From assembly GCF_900070355.1 (NCBI RefSeq), contig NZ_LN849456.1, forward strand, positions 2,046,001 to 2,110,000: a stretch of 64,000 nt of DNA. The letters run 5' to 3'. The stretch is from Devriesea agamarum (GTDB lineage Bacteria > Actinomycetota > Actinomycetes > Actinomycetales > Dermabacteraceae). The notes beneath the pieces are model-generated. The model was not told the origin of the DNA. It saw only the letters and a list, made by a program, of their open reading frames with translations, and made no database searches. A program made the translations under genes and the position numbers. Every line of letters begins with the position of its first letter. Position 1 is the stretch's first letter. Below, in pieces: positions 27,901 through 40,100 of this stretch.

Positions 27901-30900
27901 GCCGACGATGGTGCGGCGCTGGCCACGACTGCCCGCACCGCTGGGCTGACCATGTCAACCGTGCTGACCGGAGCGTGGGCGCATGTCGTGGGTCGCGCTC
28001 TCGGGCGTACCGACGTGGTGGTCGGCGTGACCACGTCCGGGCGCAGCGCAGCGGTGGAGGGCATCACCGAGGCGATTGGGCTGCTGTCTGCCACGGTTCC
28101 CGCGCGGTACCGAATGCGCCCCGACGAACCGTTTGAGGATCAGCTGCGCCGCTTCCAGAAACAGCGCGCTGAGCTGCACGAGGTGGAGTCGCTACCGCTC
28201 GCAGAGATTGAGTCCACCGCCGGGGTGGGATCGCTTTTCGACACCCTGGTCGTGGTCGAGAACTATCCAGCGGGAACTGATGACATCGCGGGTGGTGTGC
28301 GAATCGCCGGGATCGAAGCGGCGGGCGCAACGCATTACGCGGTCGGTATCACGCTGCTCCCTGATATGGCGGGCGTGCCGACCGGTCGTGACGAACGATC
28401 CGAGACCGTGCGCATTGACCTGGACTACGACCGGGCTCGGATATCGCCCACTACGGCTCGGGCATTGGCAGATGAACTGGCTGCGGTGCTCAGCGCGCTG
28501 GGCAGGAACCTGCGCCACACGCCGCTCACTGTGCCCGCCGGTTCTAACGGGGCTCCTCCTGTGGTTGAGGTTCTGGTTGGCCCGACCCCGGACCAGACTC
28601 CGGATGATGGCAACGGAACCTGCGCGGTGGTGCGCAGTCTTGTGCGGGCTGCTGAGGCCGACCCGGACGCTATTGCCGTGCGCTATCAAGATCGCGCGGT
28701 CGGCACCCGTGACTTAATCCGCTTGGCGGGTGGTATTCAGCGTGCGATCAGCGGCGTTCTCGCGTCCGCGATGGATTTTGTTGTCACTGATCCCGCCGCG
28801 ATTGATCCCGCTACCACTGGTCCCGCTACCACTGATTCTGCCGCGACGGATCTTGCCGCGATCGATCCCGCCACCGGCATGGGGGCGCGGACTGTCCCTC
28901 ATGGTGTGAGTGAGCGCAGGGCTGCGCTCCATGATGCCCATGAGGTTGTGGTGGCGTTAGCCCTTCCCCGCGGCATTGAGATTGTCGCTGCAATCACGGC
29001 ATGCCTCGCGTACGGGGCTGCCTTTGTGCCCATGGACCCCTCGCTGCCAGCTGACCGGGTCATGGATTTGATTGCCGACAGCGGCGCTAGCCTCGTGATG
29101 GCTCCCGCCGGCAGCGACGTGGCCCGTCGTGCTCATCAAGCCAACATTCCGGTGATCGACCCGACTGATCCGGAGGCGCTGACCCCCTGCCCGCTCACCC
29201 CACGCGCGGTCCCGGGGCAATCGGCGGCATATCTCATCTACACGTCGGGATCGACGGGGCGTCCCAAAGCTGTGGTGATTACACGCGATGCGCTGGACAC
29301 CCATTTTGAAGGACTGCGCACCGGACGCCACGCCGAACTGGTGGAGCGGATCACCGCGCAGCGCGGGCGCAGACGGATTATTGCGGTGCACAGCGCATCG
29401 TTCTCATTCGACACCTCGTTTATCCAGCTGCATTGGATGTTTGCCGGGCATGAACTGCTGGTGTTGGACGAAGATGAACGCCGCGATCCTGCCCTGTTTG
29501 CGGCTCGAGCGCGCGGGGCCGACGTGATCGATGTGGCCCCGGTGCTCGCCGAGCAGCTTCTGGCGGTGGGGCTGTTCGACGGGGACGACCCTCTGCCTGA
29601 GGTGTTTCTCGGCGGGGAGGCGGTGACTCCGAGGTTGTGGAGTGCTTTGCGTGACCGGGCTGATCGGACCCGGGCATTGAATCTGTACGGTCCGACCGAG
29701 ACCACCGTCGATGCGCTTGGCCAGCTCGTCCACGATGCTCCGACTCCGCTGATTGGAACCCCGGTCGCGGGGATTAACGCCACGGTTCTCGACCCGTGGC
29801 TGCGTCCGGTGCCGCGCGGTGCGGTGGGCGAGCTGTATATCAGCGGAGGCCAGCTTGCACGCGGTTATGCGGGTCGGCCCGGTTTGACCGCTGCGAGCTT
29901 CGTGGCGGCTGCTGACGGAGTGCGGCGCTATCGCACCGGTGACCTGGTGCGAGTCGCTGAGGACGGCCATGTTGAATATCTGGGCCGGGTGGATGACCAG
30001 CTGAAGATTTCTGGCTATCGAATTGAACCGGGCGAGGTGGAGACGGCTCTACGTGTTCTGCCCGAGGTTGAACAGGCGGCGGCGTTTGCTGACGTTCCGG
30101 GCTCAGTAGCGGGACGGCTCCTCGCTGCGGTAACTCGCAGTAATAAAGCGAATGGAAACCTTGACCCCGACGCGGTGAAGGAGGCTCTGGCATCCTCGCT
30201 TCCGCACTATATGGTGCCCTCGCAGGTGCTGGTGCTCGACCAATTGCCGCTGACCACCAGTGGCAAAGTGAATAAATCTGCGCTGCGAGACTTGGCTGCA
30301 CAGCGCGGTCGAGGCGATACCCGGGTGCTGGTGCCGCCGTCGACGCCGGAGGAAAAAGCTCTGGTCGCAGCGGTTTCTGAAACGCTCGGTGCGCAGGTAT
30401 CGGTCAGTGACGATTTCTTCCAGCTGGGTGGGCATTCTCTGACGGCGCTGCGCGTGATCGGAGCCCTGCGCGGTGCCGGCTGGAGCCTTGGGGTGGCGGA
30501 TATTTTCGGGCAGCGCACCTTACGACGCATCGCCACGATGATGTCTGAATCAGGGGCGCCGTCAAAGCTGATGAAGGACACCGACCGGGGGGTGACCTCG
30601 GGGTTTGTACCGATTTCTCGGGCTCAACGCCGATTACTGTTCCTCGCTGAAGTTGAGGGAGCAAACTCCACCTATACGGTGCCGGTCTCACTCGAACTGT
30701 CCGGGCCGGTCGCCCCTCAGCGTCTTGCATCGGCCTGGGAGAAGGTGGTCAGGCATCACCCCGTATTGCGCACCGTGTATCGCCGACTCGACGGTGATTT
30801 CGGCGCGCAAGTTCTCTCCGATCCGCCACCCTCATTCGCGGTCGAGGAGATTAGGATGCCGGCGGTCAATGACCCCGGGATGCCTGGGATTGGCGACCGT

Positions 30901-33900
30901 GGCGTCGTCGGATCAGTCGATTCTGGGGAACGGGCACGGTGCGGCCTTGACCTCCTCGAACAGCGCATCGCCCAGGAGGAGGCACGCACCTTCGACCTCT
31001 TCGATGCGCCGCCCGTCCGGCTGACCCTGCTGACCTGTGGTGCTCGGCAGGTGCTCGTGCTTGCTGCCCATCACATCGCGGTCGACGAAACGTCCATCCA
31101 GGTCATATTGGAGGATCTTTCTGCGGTATTAAACGGTAAGGAACCGAAACCTGCTGTGTCGTTCGCGGAGGCTATATCACCGACTGTTTCTTCCCAGGAA
31201 GCGGGCGGTGATCCGGAGGCATTGGACCGGTGGAGGCAACGCCTGGCAGGTATCCCGGTAGAACTGGAGCTACCCACGGATCATCCGCGCCCGGATCGAC
31301 CCGGATACCGGGCGCAGACCGTGAACCTCACCGTGCCCGATGACCTGTCCCGACGCGTGAACCAGCTTGCGGCAGATCGGGGCGTCACCCCGCTCATGGT
31401 GTTGCAAACGGCGGTAGCCACGCTGCTCCAGGCGCTGGGTGCCGGTGAGGATGTGGTGCTCGGATCCCCGGTTTCCACCCGCACGGATGAGCGAGCTGCG
31501 CGTACGGTCGGTTACCTCGTGAACACGCTTCCGATCCGGTTGAACCTCAGCGACCCGACAGTGTGTTTCGCCGAGCTCGTGCAGCGCACACGGGATGCGG
31601 TGCTGGATGCGCTCGCCGACGCGCAGGTACCCTTCGACGCGATTGTTGATGCTCTCACCCCGCCCCGTGCCCTCTCTCGCCATCCGCTGTTCCAGACCAT
31701 GGTGGCGATTGAAGCGCCGGTGGATGCGCACCTGAGTTTCGGTGACATCACCGCGAAAGAGCGGGAAGGTGTGGTCGATGCGGCTCGGTTCGACCTGGCC
31801 GTTCGATACCGGCCTGCTTTCGACCGGGATGCTTCTGACCGGGGTGGTGTCGCTGAGGGTGCTCAGGCTTCAGACACCTCGGCAAGACTTGCGCTCGTCG
31901 CCTCGGCAGACCTGTTCGATTCATCGACGGCAGTTGAGCTGGCTGATCGCCTCATGCAATGGCTTGACCAGGCCACCATGACCCCGCACGTGCCGCTTAG
32001 CGCGTTCGATGCCCGATTGCCTCGGGAGCGAGAGCGTCAGGCTGTGGATTCGGGTGTGCACGCCGAGGCCCTGTCGCTGCTGAGCGCGTTTGCACATCGC
32101 GTTGAGACGACGCCGGAAGCTCTCGCGCTGGTTGCAGGCGGTGACCGGATCCAGTATGCGCAGCTCGCCCGTCGAGTCGTGACGCTGCGCAATGCTCTGC
32201 TTCAGGCGGGTGTCACCTCGCAGGATCGGGTCGCTGTGGCGACCGGTCGCGGGCCAGAGCTGATTGTCGCCCTGCTCGGCGTGCTCGCTGCTGGAGCGGC
32301 TTATGTGCCGCTGGACGTTGATTATCCCGACGAGCGGATCATCACCATGTTGGATGATGCCGATCCCGCCATGGTGATCGTCGATGAGACTACCCGGGGC
32401 GCTGGTCGAGGTCGCCGCGAACTAGTGGTGGCCCGCAGCGGCGACATTGGTATCGAGCGTAGCGACGACATGGGTATCGAGCGCAGCGGCGACATGGGTA
32501 TCGAGCGTAGCGGCGACATGGGTATCGAGCGTAGCGGCGAGTACGGCAGCGAGTATGGCGACGATAGTGGTGCCGGCCATGTTGGCAATTCTGGCGGTCA
32601 GTTCGCCGCCGTATATGACACTCTGGCGACAACACCAGCCAATCCACGGCAACTCGCAGAAATCCTGCGTCACTCGACCACGCCGCACGATTCCGCCGCA
32701 TACGTGATCTACACATCGGGTTCGACCGGGCGCCCCAAAGGCGTGGTCATTCCGCGCAATGCGCTGGAGGCCTTTATCGCCCACGAGGTGGCCGCGCTCA
32801 ACCTGAAGGCTAGCGACCGGATGCTGTCAGTCACCACGGTGTCCTTCGACATCGCCGCGTTGGAAATCTATGTGCCGCTCGTCAGTGGGGCCACCGTGGT
32901 CTTGGCTGGCCGCGAGGAGGTACGAGATCCTGACCGGCTGGCGGGCCTGATCCGTGCCGAACGGGCGACGATTCTCCAGGCCACGCCGTCGCTGTGGCGG
33001 CCACTTCTGGAAGCTCAACCCGATGCCCTCGCGGGGGTAATGGCCCTGTCCGGTGGGGAAGCGCTTCCCGCCGACCTAGCCGCATCCCTGTGCTCAGCCT
33101 GCCGGTCCGTGCGCAATGTGTACGGGCCGACCGAAGCGACAGTGTGGGCCACGGCGCAGAACGTTATCGCCGCTGAGAACCGGCCCGATCAGCTGGGCAA
33201 GGATTCGGCGTCGATCTTGCCGATCGGAGTCCCCTTTAACGGAATCCGGGCCGAGGTCCTAGATGCCCTGCTGCGTCCGGTGCCCGACGGTGTGCCAGGG
33301 GAGCTGTATCTGTCCGGTACCCAGCTCGCCCACGGTTATCTCGGGCGGCCCGACCTGACCTGCTCACGATTCGTCGCGGACCCGTATGGAAAGCCGGGTG
33401 AACGGATGTACCGCACCGGTGACCTGGTCACCCGTGACGGCAACGGCACTCTGCGCTTCCTGCGCCGCGTCGACGACCAGGTGAAAGTCGATGGTCACCG
33501 CATTGAATTGGGTGAGGTGGACGCCGCTTTGCGTGCGATCCGAGGAGTGCGACGCGCCGCCAGTGTGGTGCGAGCCGACCACACGGGCCGTGCCCGGTTG
33601 CTCGGCTATGTGGTTCCGGAACCGGGAGTGCAGCTGGATGTTCTCGGCATCCGGCAGGCGCTCGCCGACAAACTACCCGCCGCCTACATTCCCCGCAGTG
33701 TGAGTGTTCTCGACGAGATTCCTTTGACACTGAACGGGAAGATTGCGCGCAACGCCTTGCCAGACCCGGCGACCTGCGAGGACCGGCAGCTGCGCAGTCC
33801 GCGCACCGACGCTGAACGGGCCGTGGTGGATGCGGTCGCCGAGACCCTTGGCCGCCCCGATATTTCCGTGGACGATGCGTTCTTTGAACTCGGCGGAGAC

Positions 33901-34113
33901 AGCATTTCCTCGATCCGTCTGGTTGCGCTCGTGAGGCAACGCGGATTTGTGATCACCCCCGGGTTGGTGTTCTCCCAAGGAAACCTCGCGGACCTCGCCG
34001 CCGCCGCCCAACCCCTGAACCAAGAACCTGTCCGCCGCACCCGTCGCACCAGGGCGCGTCTGAACGCGCGCGACCTCGGCGCCATCGAACGACTTTTGGA
34101 GGACCCCCGATGA
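21925..34113 (+). CDS. NRPS, C-A-PCP-E-C-A-PCP-C-A-PCP (three modules)
   Basis: First giant synthetase of the right assembly line, 4062 residues. Module 1: C1 (HHVMADG near 173), A1 ([11 protein letters not shown] near 677), PCP1 (LGADSIA near 1065) and an epimerase ([10 protein letters not shown] near 1318, [17 protein letters not shown]). Module 2: C2 ([11 protein letters not shown] near 1713, HHLLMDG near 1877), A2 (near 2440), PCP2 (GGHSL near 2835). Module 3: C3 (HHIAVDE near 3048), A3 (near 3596), PCP3 (GGDSI near 3990). Pocket codes read by eye: A1 DSEDLGYVDK and A2 DTIDFGLVDK, both perhaps basic residues; A3 DILQLGVVWK, glycine. C1 probably accepts the aryl group from the free carrier protein. 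Several repeat-derived inserts interrupt E, C2, A2 and A3. The start is GTG 21925, with AGGA ten bases upstream. Coupled to the next NRPS by ATGA. Confidence 0.95.
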   Translation: MTSTVPSPYADSRPNPDRRPESAVHSCDAALVGSDAVSEEVLALSPAQRSIVDAQLLDPDSDVFVVADRIDIRGTVSTTLLARAIEQTSAGTEAFGTRVRCDEVTGEPFRMAGPVQARVRIYDVSAQADPQAAAQQLIEAELARGAGGLSAQELVGHLVVRLSAGHVVWLMRCHHVMADGYGLSLVAQKVAERYRELAAMDAVQGAARSVPTGAETGSARTVDDVPMGDWQPGFGSLETLINADIEAARTADSSVIEPVLDRAVASLCVDGQVPTVSGRSVPAVRRAIGIDVVLDPDATKAMTRITTRERSLTWADIHTALYAAFAARAAGTDAVVLGIPFSARGTRLAALTPSMSVTVLPLPVRIDPQHTIKELARDVGKDLSSLRRVQHLRGEQLAADLKVPTLLRGPGVNLKPYTPTLDFGVAQGRMRTETAGPVDDLDLSIAAGPDGLTLRLEANPDAYTHHELTEIAARYRGFVQQALEHPDLPLGRIPALPVGDTGADASEPLPESGFALVDVSHALAAAARRYPDDVAVRSGHDNLTFADLHARVRLLAERLAHEGAGPERVVAIALPRGIDLVVAILAVLETGAALTPVDLGYPPERITYLLDDCDPVLVLASGDTWVAQHPRAFLIDGEPGRGGRDLDDVHGSATRSEEAVGDQHQLPGTYHPASLAYLIYTSGSTGAPKGVGVSRGSLAFFLAHHAATLFGPTAERAGRRLRAAHTASFSFDSSWEQLLWLLLGHELVIFDEDDRRDARAVVEAIDELRLDTLDVTPSFATGLVEAGLLETVHRPELFLIGGEAAPADLWQKLANSDLRSHNYYGPTEATVDALEAPVAGERPTIGRALAGTDALVLDRALHPVPVGVAGELYLSGPHLARGYQGRPDLTASRFIADPRGGGGRLYRTGDIVRIEDDGTVSYLGRSDDQVKIRGHRVELGEVRQALISLDGVAQAVAVVRTTGGATRLLGFVIPDDGAHLDASELLDRVRGTVPDHLVPHALGILDEFPLTAHGKLDTAALAEPDLPIASGQAPQTDRERAVCAAIGDVLGSEFVPVDVDIVTLGADSIAAISIVSALRRRGWVARPRDLFAARTARGVAQLLQELNAASPASDGQSTSRVSATGPVPATPVVRELERLSPSLSAVAGYAHSVVLTVSDLDQDRLREALCELSRRHPILQMTVTEGPDGWDLVIPEAAAGATIKPVHDAVIGESAGGTATAVAAGAAVTAVPACPFTVRTGNDLDILRTQLVEDLDPASGQMLAVGLCRDDSEGTRGCDLGGVHRGGPKGATQAGVDAPGSGQAGMDGDGCRVEIVLVAHHLVIDGVSWRLLIRELSELVDTGHRGAAGGHESVGADLNPVGSDVKSAGSDTSFAGVDANLAGRAVDAEWRRRALALDILSLEPDEEHHWRRIAQSPCALFPQPPAATPCHRVTRIVHGADSKVAEAVLRTLPAYLHARPDTVLAGALTATLREWSGVTNGNFLLDWETHGRDPLVPGDEMAHGLGWFTAEFPIAIDLGLGEESSNGTATGTLASADATNPQQLAEAIRAARHALASTPRDGLGADRVRDESGTPMRARPSVLLNYLGRFSEEPHGDHTSVRLAGERPFEVHFPPDLQIAHSLEVAVFVRPEDAGLDVEWSFAPELAVEADRIIATWERALSALTSLADRIAENPAGTPPTLIPEEAAATGLDLTTVRRCEREYGPLLDIAPLSPMQEGLLFHALKDGDQDVYLTTTTVHLEMAPDRTGRREPIDPELIAQAVRVAVTNNPQLGAAFVVGAAEGPVQLIPRDPTAQVSVHGLNAGADMECADQNTADRQCSDSDIDRLPDTGRVPDQFIAQLTQSELARRVDVSRPPLLRAHIVRTGRHTATLVLAAHHLLMDGWSTPLLIDQILAETRTAPGTMIRTAPGASQALGVSQAAGASHAPGGSEGWLCLRRALTAQQHRDDQDARRVWAEYLDDVSGGTVLGGDQNPKNHMAPVITETIAVPLAADDGAALATTARTAGLTMSTVLTGAWAHVVGRALGRTDVVVGVTTSGRSAAVEGITEAIGLLSATVPARYRMRPDEPFEDQLRRFQKQRAELHEVESLPLAEIESTAGVGSLFDTLVVVENYPAGTDDIAGGVRIAGIEAAGATHYAVGITLLPDMAGVPTGRDERSETVRIDLDYDRARISPTTARALADELAAVLSALGRNLRHTPLTVPAGSNGAPPVVEVLVGPTPDQTPDDGNGTCAVVRSLVRAAEADPDAIAVRYQDRAVGTRDLIRLAGGIQRAISGVLASAMDFVVTDPAAIDPATTGPATTDSAATDLAAIDPATGMGARTVPHGVSERRAALHDAHEVVVALALPRGIEIVAAITACLAYGAAFVPMDPSLPADRVMDLIADSGASLVMAPAGSDVARRAHQANIPVIDPTDPEALTPCPLTPRAVPGQSAAYLIYTSGSTGRPKAVVITRDALDTHFEGLRTGRHAELVERITAQRGRRRIIAVHSASFSFDTSFIQLHWMFAGHELLVLDEDERRDPALFAARARGADVIDVAPVLAEQLLAVGLFDGDDPLPEVFLGGEAVTPRLWSALRDRADRTRALNLYGPTETTVDALGQLVHDAPTPLIGTPVAGINATVLDPWLRPVPRGAVGELYISGGQLARGYAGRPGLTAASFVAAADGVRRYRTGDLVRVAEDGHVEYLGRVDDQLKISGYRIEPGEVETALRVLPEVEQAAAFADVPGSVAGRLLAAVTRSNKANGNLDPDAVKEALASSLPHYMVPSQVLVLDQLPLTTSGKVNKSALRDLAAQRGRGDTRVLVPPSTPEEKALVAAVSETLGAQVSVSDDFFQLGGHSLTALRVIGALRGAGWSLGVADIFGQRTLRRIATMMSESGAPSKLMKDTDRGVTSGFVPISRAQRRLLFLAEVEGANSTYTVPVSLELSGPVAPQRLASAWEKVVRHHPVLRTVYRRLDGDFGAQVLSDPPPSFAVEEIRMPAVNDPGMPGIGDRGVVGSVDSGERARCGLDLLEQRIAQEEARTFDLFDAPPVRLTLLTCGARQVLVLAAHHIAVDETSIQVILEDLSAVLNGKEPKPAVSFAEAISPTVSSQEAGGDPEALDRWRQRLAGIPVELELPTDHPRPDRPGYRAQTVNLTVPDDLSRRVNQLAADRGVTPLMVLQTAVATLLQALGAGEDVVLGSPVSTRTDERAARTVGYLVNTLPIRLNLSDPTVCFAELVQRTRDAVLDALADAQVPFDAIVDALTPPRALSRHPLFQTMVAIEAPVDAHLSFGDITAKEREGVVDAARFDLAVRYRPAFDRDASDRGGVAEGAQASDTSARLALVASADLFDSSTAVELADRLMQWLDQATMTPHVPLSAFDARLPRERERQAVDSGVHAEALSLLSAFAHRVETTPEALALVAGGDRIQYAQLARRVVTLRNALLQAGVTSQDRVAVATGRGPELIVALLGVLAAGAAYVPLDVDYPDERIITMLDDADPAMVIVDETTRGAGRGRRELVVARSGDIGIERSDDMGIERSGDMGIERSGDMGIERSGEYGSEYGDDSGAGHVGNSGGQFAAVYDTLATTPANPRQLAEILRHSTTPHDSAAYVIYTSGSTGRPKGVVIPRNALEAFIAHEVAALNLKASDRMLSVTTVSFDIAALEIYVPLVSGATVVLAGREEVRDPDRLAGLIRAERATILQATPSLWRPLLEAQPDALAGVMALSGGEALPADLAASLCSACRSVRNVYGPTEATVWATAQNVIAAENRPDQLGKDSASILPIGVPFNGIRAEVLDALLRPVPDGVPGELYLSGTQLAHGYLGRPDLTCSRFVADPYGKPGERMYRTGDLVTRDGNGTLRFLRRVDDQVKVDGHRIELGEVDAALRAIRGVRRAASVVRADHTGRARLLGYVVPEPGVQLDVLGIRQALADKLPAAYIPRSVSVLDEIPLTLNGKIARNALPDPATCEDRQLRSPRTDAERAVVDAVAETLGRPDISVDDAFFELGGDSISSIRLVALVRQRGFVITPGLVFSQGNLADLAAAAQPLNQEPVRRTRRTRARLNARDLGAIERLLEDPR
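27652..27720. repeat. Three to four 18-bp in-frame repeats in C2
   Basis: Units near CCGGGTGCGAGTCAGGCG encode a Gly/Ala/Ser/Gln-rich insert shortly after the HHLLMDG motif of the second condensation domain. Confidence 0.8.
28789..28878. repeat. Six 15-bp in-frame repeats in A2
   Basis: Units like GATCCCGCTACCACT encode an Asp/Pro/Ala/Thr-rich insert in the N-terminal lobe of the second adenylation domain. Confidence 0.85.
32437..32532. repeat. Four near-identical 24-bp in-frame repeats in A3
   Basis: Four tandem 24-bp units encode repeats of the octapeptide SGDMGIER or close variants, inside the adenylation domain upstream of its nucleotide loop. Units three and four are identical, so the expansion looks recent and copy number may vary between strains. 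Confidence 0.92.
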
Positions 34114-37100
34114 GCACCCACGCCGCCGCACCATCCGCACAGGCCAATTCGGTGACCGAAGCGAGGACAGCGGGGGTCACGCCGTCCGTGATCGACGTGT
34201 GGCCGCTGACCCCGCTGCAAAACGGGTTACTGTTCCACTCTCTGTGGGAGCAGGAGTCTGGCCACACCAGCTCCTACCTGCTGCAATGCGCTGTGGAAAT
34301 CGAGGGAGAGGGTCTGGAACCTGCCATTGAGCAGGCCCTTTCGGACACCCTGGATGCTCATGAGAATCTGCGTGCGGGCTTTTACCCGGAGGGTGAAGAA
34401 GGGCCCGTCCAATTCATTGTCGATAGCGCGCAGGTGCCGCTGACGGTGCTGGATCTGAGCGCCGCGAATGCGGCTCCGCGTGGGCAGGCGCCATCGCACT
34501 CTGAAGTCGCTCGAATCGCAGCCGATCAGTGGGAACGCGGATTCGATCTGGCGCGGCCGCCGTTGCTGCGGGCGTGCTGGCTGAGACTTGCCCCCGCGCG
34601 TTCAGTTCTGCTGCTCACCGCTCACCACCTTGTGCTCGATGGATGGTCGATTCCTCTGCTGCTGCAGGACATTTTGGATCGCGCGAGCGGGAATATTCCG
34701 CCCGAGGCTTCCGCCACCTACCTCGACTACCTCGACGTCGTAATGCCCGAGGATGACGCTGAACGCACAAGCCGTCACACCGACGCCGTGTGTGACACGC
34801 TTGCCGGTCTACCTGGTCCGACGCTACTTGCCCCGCAACAGATCGCGGCGGGAGTGGCCTTGGACTGCCCGGTGGAGCATCGTCGCATCAGTCTCCCCAT
34901 AGGAAGAAAGTTACGCCAATGTGCACGGGAACTTGGCGTCACTCCAGCGGCGATTCTCAGTGCCAGCTGGGGAATAGCACTGGGCCGACTTACCAACGAA
35001 TCCGACGTCGTCCTTGGTCTCACCGTGTCGGGGCGCAGCATCGACCTGTCCGGCGCAGACCGGATTATCGGGCTGCTCGGCAACACGCTTCCGCTGCGGA
35101 TCTCGGCAGCTCCGGGCGACTCCCGGGCTGACGTCCTGCGCCAGGCCCACCGACGCTACGGCGTCCTAGCCGACGCCCAGTCCGCAGATCTCGGACAGGT
35201 GCAGACCCGCCTAGGGCACGGAACCCTATTCGATGCACTGCTGGTGGTCGAGAACTACCCAGGCGATATATCTCAGTGGCAATCCACCGACGGCGCTGTG
35301 CGAGTTACCGGAACCTGGGCGCACGACGCCACCCACTACCCAGTTTCACTGCTGGCAACCCTCGGCGAAGACCTAGTTCTGGAACTGTCCGTGCGCACGG
35401 ACGTCCCCGGAGGCATCGACGGCGTCAGCACTGTTTTGCAGGCTGTTCTCAACGCTGTGCTGGATGCCCCCACATCCACGGTCGCCGCCATCACCTTCCC
35501 CGCAGCCGATGCCTCCGAGGTATTAGACGGTGGACCCGCGCCCGAAGATAACCTGGATGATCTGCTCGATCAGGTGCTCAACCGACACGCTGATGACGTT
35601 GCGGTTGTGCAGGGCGACAATGCGATCACAACAGCTCAGCTCCACGCCCAGGCTCAATGCCTGATGGACGATATATCCGCTGCTCCAGGCCGCGGGGTGG
35701 TGGGGATTTTATCCCCCCGCGAAATCACGCTGGTGGCCGGGGTGCTGGCCGCGCTGCGCACAAAGCGCCCGTTTCTCGCCTTGGATCCCACAACTCCACT
35801 CGACCGGCTGCGCGCCATGCTCAAAGATGCAGGGGCTGACACCCTCATTGTGTCCGCCGGGCAAGAATGGGTGGCACGCCAGCTCGGATTTGTCCCCGGG
35901 ACCTCGCGGGTATGGCGGATGACAGGGCAACAGTCGAGCGTCCCGACAGACGAGCGTCGTTTGGCTGTCCAGCGCCATTCAGTGAATCAAGCGAACACCC
36001 ACACAGACCGAGGTGCTGCCGCTGTAGGTCATCAGATTGGTGGGGGCCAATTCAGCGTTGAGGGCCAAGAAGACGCCGCCTACCTGGTGTTCACCTCTGG
36101 CACCACCGGCAGACCTAAGGGGTGCGTGAATACCCGCCGCGGGCTCACCGTGCGTCTGGCGTGGATGCGGGACCGCTTTGGCATCGGGGCGGATGACGTC
36201 ATCCTGCACAAAACCCCGCTGAGTTTTGACGTGTCCGTCTGGGAACTGGTGCTGCCGCTGGTCACCGGGGCGCGGCTGGTGCTGGCACCGGACGGGGCCC
36301 ACAGCGACCCCGACAGGTTGGATGCGCTGATTGCCCGCGAGGGTGTCACCACGGTGCATTTCGTACCGTCGATGCTCGGCGCCTATCTGGACCTGGTGCC
36401 TGCTCCATCCTGGAACAGCGTGCGCAGAATCATCTGCTCCGGGGAACAGTTGCCCGCGGCGCTCGCCGCGCAGGCCAGTTCCGTCGCCGCCAGCCCCGTG
36501 CACAATCTCTACGGACCCGCGGAAGCCGCGATTGACGTGACCGCCTGCGAGGATATTGCGCGCGTAGACCAGGGGGATCAGTATCGCCAAGGAGACCAAG
36601 GGAATATAGGGGCTCAGGCCGGTCAGAATGAGGTCGAGCGGTTTGAGAAGGTCGATCAGAGGGCGGGCTCTGCTGTATCGGTGAGCCGGGCTGTAGCCCC
36701 GATCGGGTCCGCCGTTCCCGGCACGATCCTGCGCGTGCTCGACAGCGCATTGCGCCCCGTCGGAGTGGGGGGCGTGGGTGAGCTGTACCTCGGCGGATGC
36801 CAGCTCGCCCAGGGATACACAGCGCAACCCGGGCTCACTGCGCTGAGGTTTATCGCCGATCCGCAGGGCAGCGGAATGCGGCTGTACCGGACTGGGGACA
36901 TCGTTGAACTGGCCCCGGATGGTCTGATCTATCGCGGACGCAGCGATGACCAGGTGAAAATCCGGGGTATGCGAGTGGAACCGGCAGAGACCCGGGCCGC
37001 ACTCGACGCTCTGCCCGAGGTTGCGCAGGCGGCAGTTCTGGTCGATCCCCAGGCTGGTCCGGCACTGGTAGCTCTGGTGTGCCTGAGTGGGCCAGAGCGG

Positions 37101-40100
37101 TCACAATCCCCGGTCTCACACGAGGTCACGCAGCTGCTCGACCGGGTACATAATGCCTTATCGAGCACGCTTTCGGAGGCGCAAAGGCCCGCCGCGATAG
37201 TGCCGGTTACATCCCTTCCGGTCACCGCGAACGGAAAACTGGATCAGCGCGAAGCCCTCCGTTTGGTGCATGAGGCCCGCTTGTCCGCGCGGGCGCAATC
37301 TACGCCCCACGCGGAGGCGGGGGTAGCCACCGATCCGCGGGCGCTTCGCCTGATGGAGATCGCCCGCGCGGTGCTGGGCCGTGATGTCGGCGGGGACCAA
37401 GACCTGTTTGCCGCGGGTCTCGACAGTATTTCCGCGATCCAGTTCGCGGCGCTGGCCAGGCGGTCGGGTCTGAGCCTCTCGCTGTCCGCCATCTTTGAAC
37501 ACCGCACCCCGAAGGCGCTAGCCACCGTATCCGGCGAGATCGGTTCGGAGGATCCCTCCGACGTGGACACTGTGGCCGGACAGTCCGCGACGCTGTCGCT
37601 GGTGTCGCTGTCTGAGACCGATACACGAGTGCTCGATCAGGTTGTTCCCCATCGGGAAACCGTGAGTCCGCTCGGACCTCTTCAGGAAGGTCTTTTCCTG
37701 CACACGCAGCTCGGCGGTGACGCGCTGGATGTGTACGTGGTTCAGCACCGTTTAACGCTGCGCACCGAGGTCAACGTGGATGCGCTGCGCCGTGCGGGAG
37801 ACGCGCTGCTGCGTCGGCATCCCAGCTTGCGCGCCGGTTTTGTTGGGGAGGGGATGCAGGCACCGGTCGCGTTCACCATTCCCGCGGTGCCCATGCCGGT
37901 GGCAGAGTACGACCTGACCGATATGGCATTCAACGATCAGGAAGCATGGCTTGAACAGCTGACAGAGCAGCAGGTTACAGATGGTTTTAACCTTGCGAAG
38001 CCGCCGTTGATCCGGATCGTCGCGGTGCGCCGCGGCCCAGAGCACTGGCTGATCAGTATTGTTCACCACCACATCCTCACCGATGGCTGGGCGCAGACCA
38101 TTTTGCTGGACGATCTTTTCCAGCTCTACGACCTGGCGTTGCACTCCTCGGGCACAGTCACTGACGCAGACCTGCCACCCACGGCTGACTACACCGAATA
38201 TCTGCGGTGGGTGGCGGCGCAAGATCGGGAATCTTCCCTTGAGATTTGGCGGCGTGAACTGTCGGGGCTGGATACGCCGACCCTGGTACGACCCGAATCT
38301 GTGGTGAAACCACCCGTGCTGTCTGACACTGTCTCGCAGCGATTGGATCGCGACCTGACCGGCAAGCTGACCGAGCTGGCACGGCGTAGCTCGGTCACCC
38401 TGTCCACGGTGTTGTCCTATGCCTGGGCGCATGTGCTGCGAGGTCTCACCGGCCAGGACGATGTCGTATTCGGAACCACCGTGTCGGGCCGACCCGCTGA
38501 GATTGACGGCGTGGATCGGATGGTCGGTCTGCTCATGAACACCGTGCCGGTTCGGGTCCAGATCCATCCCGGCCACGATATTTCCCAGCAGTTACGCGAG
38601 CACCTAGCGTCTCAGGGACGCGTTATGCCCGCGCACCATATTGGCCTCGGATACGTCCAGCAGGCGGTGGGACACCCGGTTTTGTTCGACACCCTGTACG
38701 TGTTCCGCAACCTTCCGGTGGATGAACAGGAACAGTCTGCCGTGTTCGCCCGTCACCGGATTACCGAAGCTGACGCCTACGATGGCACGCACTATTCCCT
38801 GGCGATGACGGTGAACCCTGGTGCGGAACTCGAAGTTGCATTGGCGTATCGCCCCGATGTGGTGGAGACCCCGACGGCGGCTATTTACCTCACGCGCTAC
38901 CTGGAGACGTTGCGCGCCTTGGTCGGACCAGATCGTCCGGTCGGCGCCATACAGAACGCGGTCGATAATGAAAAGTCGCTGGTAGATCGGGTTAACGAGG
39001 AAGCTACGCGGGTTGCGCCAGAGGATCGGCACGACGATGGAGGCACACGAACCGTCGCCGACCTTTTGATGGATGCGGCGACTCGCACCCCTGATCGAAC
39101 AGCACTGGTGGGCCGGGATCTGAGTGGATCGGAGCAGGCGAGATGGACTTTTGCCCAGCTCGCGCAACGGGTTGACGAACTTGCCGCCCTCATCCTTCGG
39201 CGCGTATCGGGGCCGGAAGCGGTGGTGGCTCTCGCCCTGCCTCGCACTGTGGAACACGTGGCGGCGATCTTTGCGGTGCTCCGGGCAGGCTGCGCCTACC
39301 TTCCGATCGATCTGTCCCTGCCTACGGAACGCCAGAGAGATATGGCGCGCCGAGCTGGAGCCGAATTGGTGCTAGTGCCCCCGGGAAGTTTCGGTATCGA
39401 AGGCTTTGGGTCGCTCGATGTCACCGCTGTGCCAGAGGTGCCCTCGGTTAATTTCGCACCCCCCGCGGTGCGCCCCGACCAGCTGGCGTACACCATTTTC
39501 ACCTCCGGCAGCACCGGTCAACCCAAAGGAGTTGCCGTTCCTCACCGCGGGTTGGTCACCATGTACGACAACCACCTCGACGCCATTTTCCACCCCGCAA
39601 TCCACCGCGCTGGACGTTCCCCATTGCGCATTGCGCACACGGTGTCGTTCTCCTTCGACATGTCCTGGGAAGAACTGTTCTGGCTGCTCGATGGGCATGA
39701 GGTGCACGTCGTAGATGAGGACAGTCGTCTGGACGTGCCCGCGCTGGTCGAGCACTACGCCCACACCGGGATCGACGTGGTCAACGTGACCCCGTCCTAT
39801 GCGCAGGAACTCATCCGTGCAGGCCTGTTGGATAAACGTCCGCCCGTGCTAGTGCTGCTAGGTGGGGAAGCAATCCCGGCCAAACTGTGGACCCTCCTGC
39901 GCGAACACCCCGATCTGATGGCCTATGACCTGTACGGGCCCACCGAGTTCACCATTAATGCGCTCGGGGTTGACCTCTCATCCAGTGACACCCCGTGCCT
40001 GGGGCGCCCGATCCTGGATGCCAAGGCATACGTGCTGGATTCGTCGCTGCGGGAGGTGCCACCGGGAGGAACCGGGGAACTGTACCTCGGTGGCGCTGGA

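Noticed and set aside
32322-32588. Minus-strand ORF of repeated Ser-Pro-Leu-Arg-Ser-Ile-Pro-Met
   Set aside because: Antisense reading of the 24-bp array inside A3; it has no ribosome site and no family.
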